From the NCBI GenBank assembly GCA_026193555.1, contig JAPHUU010000154.1, positions 1 through 8,675 on the forward strand: a DNA stretch of 8,675 nucleotides, in the 5' to 3' direction. The number at the start of each line of letters is the position of its first letter. Within the stretch, counting starts at the first letter, position 1. The notes under the pieces were generated by a model, which made no database searches, had not been told where the DNA came from, and worked only from the letters and a program-made list of their open reading frames with translations. This DNA is from Rhodanobacter sp. GTDB taxonomy: Bacteria > Pseudomonadota > Gammaproteobacteria > Xanthomonadales > Rhodanobacteraceae. This document shows positions 6,008 through 8,675 of the stretch, one piece after another. The translations under genes were made by a program, and so were the position numbers.

Positions 6008-7453
6008 TCAACCGGCCATCAGCTTGGCAGCCAGCCGGTACCACTCGGCCAGCGCCGGCGGAATGTACAGGCCGAGCATGAGCACGATCACCAGATGCAC
6101 GAACACCGGCACCAGTGCCGGCGAGTGCGGCAGCGGCTTGGCATCGGTGTCGCCGAACACCATCGGCTGGACCCGGCTGAAGATCGCGGCGAAGGCGACC
6201 GCCAGCGCGACCAGCAGGATCGGCGTGGCCCACGGGTGATCGCGCATCGCGGTGATCAGGATCAGGTATTCGCTGGTGAACACGCCGAACGGCGGCATGC
6301 CGAGTATCGCCAGCGATCCCAGCATCAGCCCCCAGCCCACGCTGGGGTGCAGCGCCAGCAGACCGCGGATGCCGTCCATGCGCTGGGTGCCGGCGGTCTG
6401 CGTGGCATGGCCGGCGGTGAAGAAGATCGCCGACTTGGTCAGCGAGTGCACCGTCATGTGCAGCAGTCCGGCGAAGTTCGCCACCGGACCGCCCATGCCG
6501 AAGGCGAACGTGATGATGCCCATGTGCTCGATCGAGGAGTACGCGAACAGCCGCTTGATGTCGCGCTGCCGCCACAGATAGAAACTGGCCAGCACCGTCG
6601 ACAGCAGTCCGAAGCCCATCAGCATGTCGCCCGGCAGCGCCGAATGCAGCGCGCCGTCGGCGAGTATCTTGCAACGCATCACCGCATACAGCGCCACGTT
6701 CAGCAACAGACCCGACAACACCGCCGACACCGGGGTCGGGCCTTCGGCGTGCGCGTCGGGCAGCCAGTTGTGCAGCGGCGCCAGACCGACCTTGGTGCCA
6801 TAGCCGACCAGCAGGAACACGAACGCCAGCCCCATCACCCGCGGGCCAAGCTGGCCCTTGACCGCATTGAGGTGGGTCCACAGCAGGGCGCTCATGCCGC
6901 TGCCGCCCAGCAGACCTTCGGCGGCGACGTACAGCAGGATGGTGCCGAACAGCGCCAGCGCGATACCCACGCCGCACAGGATGAAGTACTTCCATGCCGC
7001 CTCGATGCTGGCCCGGGTGCGGTACAGCGAAACCAGCAGCACCGTCGACAGCGTTGCCGCCTCCATCGACACCCACAGGAAGCCCATGTTGTTGGTGGTC
7101 AGCGCCACGAACATCGCAGCCATGAACAGCTGGTACATGCTGTGGTACAGGCGCAGCCGCCCCGCCGACAGCCGGCCATGCTCCTCCTCGATGCGCATGT
7201 ACGGCCGCGAGAACACCGCGGTGGTGAAGCCGACCAGGGCGGTCAGCGCCACCAGGAACACGTTGAACGGGTCGATGAAGAACTGCTCGTTGGCGACCGT
7301 CATCGGGCCGCTCTGGATGATCCGCACCACCAGCGCGGCGGCCGCGAACAGGGTCGCCAGGCTGACCGCCACATTCAGCTCGGCCGCATACCGGCGCGCC
7401 CCCACCAGCGCCAGCAGCGCGGCACCGAGCAGGGGAATTCCCAGCACCAGCAT
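6008..7453 (-). CDS. hyfF: HyfF-like proton-translocating membrane subunit (NuoL/NuoM/NuoN family)
   Basis: A 481-residue polytopic membrane protein of the Mrp-antiporter-like family, with about 14 hydrophobic segments from end to end. The core signature is clear: YGTKVGLAPLHNWLPDAHAE (218-237). Charged residues that drive proton transfer in NuoL/M/N have counterparts: Glu131 in WVSMEAATL, Lys221 in the signature, Lys340 in HSLTKSAIFF and Glu395 in TSEYLIL. It is somewhat shorter than E. coli HyfF, with no sign of the long lateral helix of NuoL. This is the likely ion pump of the complex. Numbering starts at the ATG at 7453. A TTG at 7462 adds three residues and is better placed, 6 bases after a strong AGGAGG (the ATG is 15 bases away), so it may be the true start, one base after the hyfE stop. 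No frameshift is visible, and a pump with intact key residues argues for a working complex. Confidence 0.92.
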   Translation of the reverse strand: MLVLGIPLLGAALLALVGARRYAAELNVAVSLATLFAAAALVVRIIQSGPMTVANEQFFIDPFNVFLVALTALVGFTTAVFSRPYMRIEEEHGRLSAGRLRLYHSMYQLFMAAMFVALTTNNMGFLWVSMEAATLSTVLLVSLYRTRASIEAAWKYFILCGVGIALALFGTILLYVAAEGLLGGSGMSALLWTHLNAVKGQLGPRVMGLAFVFLLVGYGTKVGLAPLHNWLPDAHAEGPTPVSAVLSGLLLNVALYAVMRCKILADGALHSALPGDMLMGFGLLSTVLASFYLWRQRDIKRLFAYSSIEHMGIITFAFGMGGPVANFAGLLHMTVHSLTKSAIFFTAGHATQTAGTQRMDGIRGLLALHPSVGWGLMLGSLAILGMPPFGVFTSEYLILITAMRDHPWATPILLVALAVAFAAIFSRVQPMVFGDTDAKPLPHSPALVPVFVHLVIVLMLGLYIPPALAEWYRLAAKLMAG

Positions 7454-7463
7454 GATTTCCAAG

Positions 7464-8129
7464 TCAGTCCTCCTTGAGCGATTCGAGATGCTGCAGATCG
7501 AGGCTGTCGAACTGCTCGCTGATCTGGAAGAAAAAGATGCCGAAGATGAACACGCCGACCAGCAGGTCCAGCGCGATGCCCAGCTCCACCACCAGCGGCA
7601 TGCCATAGGTGGTGCTGGTGGCGGCGAAGAACAGCCCGTTCTCCAGCGCCAGGAAACCGATTACCTGGGTGAACGCCTTGCGCCGCGCCAGGATCATCAG
7701 GAACGCCAGCAGCACCACCGCCAGTGCGATGCCCAGCGTGCGACGGGTGATCGTGGTGGCCAGTGCACTGACCGGCTGCGCCAGGCCGAACGCGAAGATC
7801 ACCAGCACCAGCCCGACCAGCATCAGCGTCGGCACGTTGAGCAGCGGCTCGTTGTCGCGTTCGATGCCCAGCTTTCGCATCAGTCGCAGCAGGATCCAGG
7901 GCAGGATCCCCACCTTCAGGATCAGCGTTATCGCGGCCGAATAGTACAAGTGGGTCTGATGCGCGGTGGCGGCGACCAGCGCGGTCGACGCGACCAGCAC
8001 CACGCCCTGCCAGACCAGCAGCGTAACCAGCCGGCGGCTGCGCCGCTCGGCCAGCATCGCGAACGAGATCAGCAGCAGGGCGCCGGCCAGCATCTGCAGC
8101 ACCTGGGTGGCGTAATTCATCGTCGCCAT
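7464..8129 (-). CDS. hyfE: HyfE-like membrane subunit of a hydrogenase-4-related complex
   Basis: A 221-residue integral membrane protein, close to E. coli HyfE in length, with about seven hydrophobic segments (roughly residues 5-25, 34-55, 62-84, 98-117, 130-148, 153-171 and 178-201) and a polar C-terminal tail. The second half resembles complex I NuoK: Glu163 in FLALENGLFF and Glu182 in VVELGIALD sit in membrane helices, as the two proton-path glutamates of NuoK do. It probably connects the NuoH-like subunit to the pump subunit. The ATG at 8129 was chosen because GGAGG (8139-8143) lies 9 bases upstream; a second in-frame ATG at 8120 is too far. It begins 4 bases after the hyfC stop, and its own end carries the ribosome site of hyfF. 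Confidence 0.9.
   Translation of the reverse strand: MATMNYATQVLQMLAGALLLISFAMLAERRSRRLVTLLVWQGVVLVASTALVAATAHQTHLYYSAAITLILKVGILPWILLRLMRKLGIERDNEPLLNVPTLMLVGLVLVIFAFGLAQPVSALATTITRRTLGIALAVVLLAFLMILARRKAFTQVIGFLALENGLFFAATSTTYGMPLVVELGIALDLLVGVFIFGIFFFQISEQFDSLDLQHLESLKED
7469..7474 (-). promoter_or_regulatory. Strong ribosome binding site for hyfF inside the hyfE end
   Basis: AGGAGG on the minus strand lies in the last codons of hyfE. It is 6 bases from a TTG at 7462 and 15 bases from the ATG at 7453, so spacing favours the TTG as the hyfF start and implies coupled translation of the two genes. Confidence 0.7.
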
Positions 8130-8133
8130 CGCC

Positions 8134-8675
8134 TCAGACCTCCAGCAGCAAGTGCACGAGCAGGCCCAGTACCGCGAGCAGGAACGCCATGGTCAGGAAC
8201 TCCGGCGCGCGGAACAGACGCAGCTTGGCCGACACGGTTTCGAACAGTGCCAGCGCCGCGCCGGCCAGTGCGAGCTTGAGCAGCAACGCCGCGATCGCCA
8301 GTGCCAGCCGCCACGGATCGGCGTCCCGCACCACGATGCCCCACGGCATGAACAGGGCAAAGCCGATGCAGGCGTAGTTGAACAGCTTGAGCCACGAGGC
8401 CCATTCGATCAGTGCCAGATGGCGTGCCGAATACTCCAGCAGCATCGCCTCGTGGATCATCGTCAGCTCGAGGTGGGTGCTGGGGTTGTCGATCGGCAGG
8501 CGCGCATTCTCGGCCAGCAGCACCATCACGAACGCCACGCCGGCGAACGCCAGGCTCGGATGCAGGATGAAGCGCGGCGCGGTCAGCGTGCCCTCGACGA
8601 TCGTCGGCAGGGCGGTGCTGCCGAACATCAGGAAGGTACTGAACAGCACCATCAGCAACGCCGGCTCGGTGAGGA
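8134..8675 (-). CDS. hyfC: HyfC/HycD/NuoH-like membrane subunit, C-terminal part (cut by window edge)
   Basis: The frame is open to the right edge (base 8675), so the N-terminus and the upstream operon genes are outside. The visible 180 residues are about 55-60 percent of a typical 315-residue HyfC. The signature loop ENARLPIDNP...THLELTMIHEAMLLEY (about 8431-8511) is the conserved cytoplasmic segment of NuoH/HycD proteins, rich in acidic residues and facing the small-subunit junction. Four or five further hydrophobic segments follow, with FETVSAKLRLFRAPEF near the C-terminus, also typical. The subunit anchors the hydrophilic arm and helps pass coupling to the pumps. A TTG at 8658 is simply an internal Leu codon, not the start. 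The C-terminal end overlaps the ribosome site of hyfE (8139-8143). Confidence 0.92.
   Translation of the reverse strand, partial: LTEPALLMVLFSTFLMFGSTALPTIVEGTLTAPRFILHPSLAFAGVAFVMVLLAENARLPIDNPSTHLELTMIHEAMLLEYSARHLALIEWASWLKLFNYACIGFALFMPWGIVVRDADPWRLALAIAALLLKLALAGAALALFETVSAKLRLFRAPEFLTMAFLLAVLGLLVHLLLEV
8139..8143 (-). promoter_or_regulatory. Ribosome binding site for hyfE inside the hyfC end
   Basis: GGAGG on the minus strand overlaps the last hyfC codons and stands 9 bases before the ATG at 8129. It selects that ATG over the in-frame ATG at 8120 and suggests translational coupling. Confidence 0.65.

Noticed and set aside
5771..7477. 568-codon open frame on the plus strand, rich in Gln, His and Arg
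   Set aside because: It lies antisense to hyfG and hyfF, and its low-complexity Q/H/R composition is the usual mirror of GC-rich membrane-protein genes. The minus-strand proteins carry clear family motifs.
6858..8279. 473-codon open frame on the plus strand
   Set aside because: It is antisense to hyfF, hyfE and hyfC, has low-complexity composition (Gln/His/Arg and Ser/Ala) and matches no family I know.

Overview
The window is GC-rich, densely coded bacterial chromosome. Strong G/C bias at third codon positions, an Lhr-type helicase, a secreted trypsin-like protease and a hydrogenase-4-like operon together suggest a gammaproteobacterium of the Xanthomonadales (Rhodanobacter/Dyella-like). That placement is inference from gene style only; no rRNA or other taxonomic marker is present. 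I see no tRNA, CRISPR array, insertion sequence or prophage gene.

Layout. Positions 1-509 (minus strand) hold the N-terminal 169 residues of an Lhr-type DEAD/DEAH helicase that runs off the left edge. A divergent intergenic region of about 250 bases follows. Next come two plus-strand genes: an exported serine protease with a DegP-like trypsin domain and a C-terminal half of about 420 residues that I cannot assign (761-2746), and a cytoplasmic monoacylglycerol-lipase-like alpha/beta hydrolase (2885-3775). Between them lies a 138-base spacer with a perfect 12-base tandem repeat. After the hydrolase there is a short coding-like stretch without a start codon (3776-3877).

Positions 3910-8675 hold a tight minus-strand operon, transcribed from the right edge toward the hydrolase: hyfC (partial) - hyfE - hyfF - hyfG - hyfI. 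Its gaps are 4 to 12 bases. The products form a membrane complex of the complex I / group 4 [NiFe]-hydrogenase superfamily: a NuoH-like subunit (HyfC), a HyfE subunit with a NuoK-like part, a NuoL/M/N-like ion-pumping subunit (HyfF), a fused NuoC-NuoD-like large subunit (HyfG) and a NuoB-like [4Fe-4S] subunit (HyfI).

The main finding is that the large subunit cannot build a normal [NiFe] site. Of the four ligand cysteines only one remains: the first CxxC reads C-G-D-S and the second reads D-P-S-W-Q-N. The small subunit keeps all four cluster cysteines, and the pump subunit keeps its key charged residues. The operon is therefore probably not a hydrogenase. It looks like an 'energy-converting hydrogenase related' (Ehr) complex, an ion-translocating oxidoreductase between complex I and group 4 hydrogenases whose electron donor and acceptor are not settled. 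The HyfH ferredoxin-like gene that follows hyfG in E. coli is absent here, and so is hyfD.
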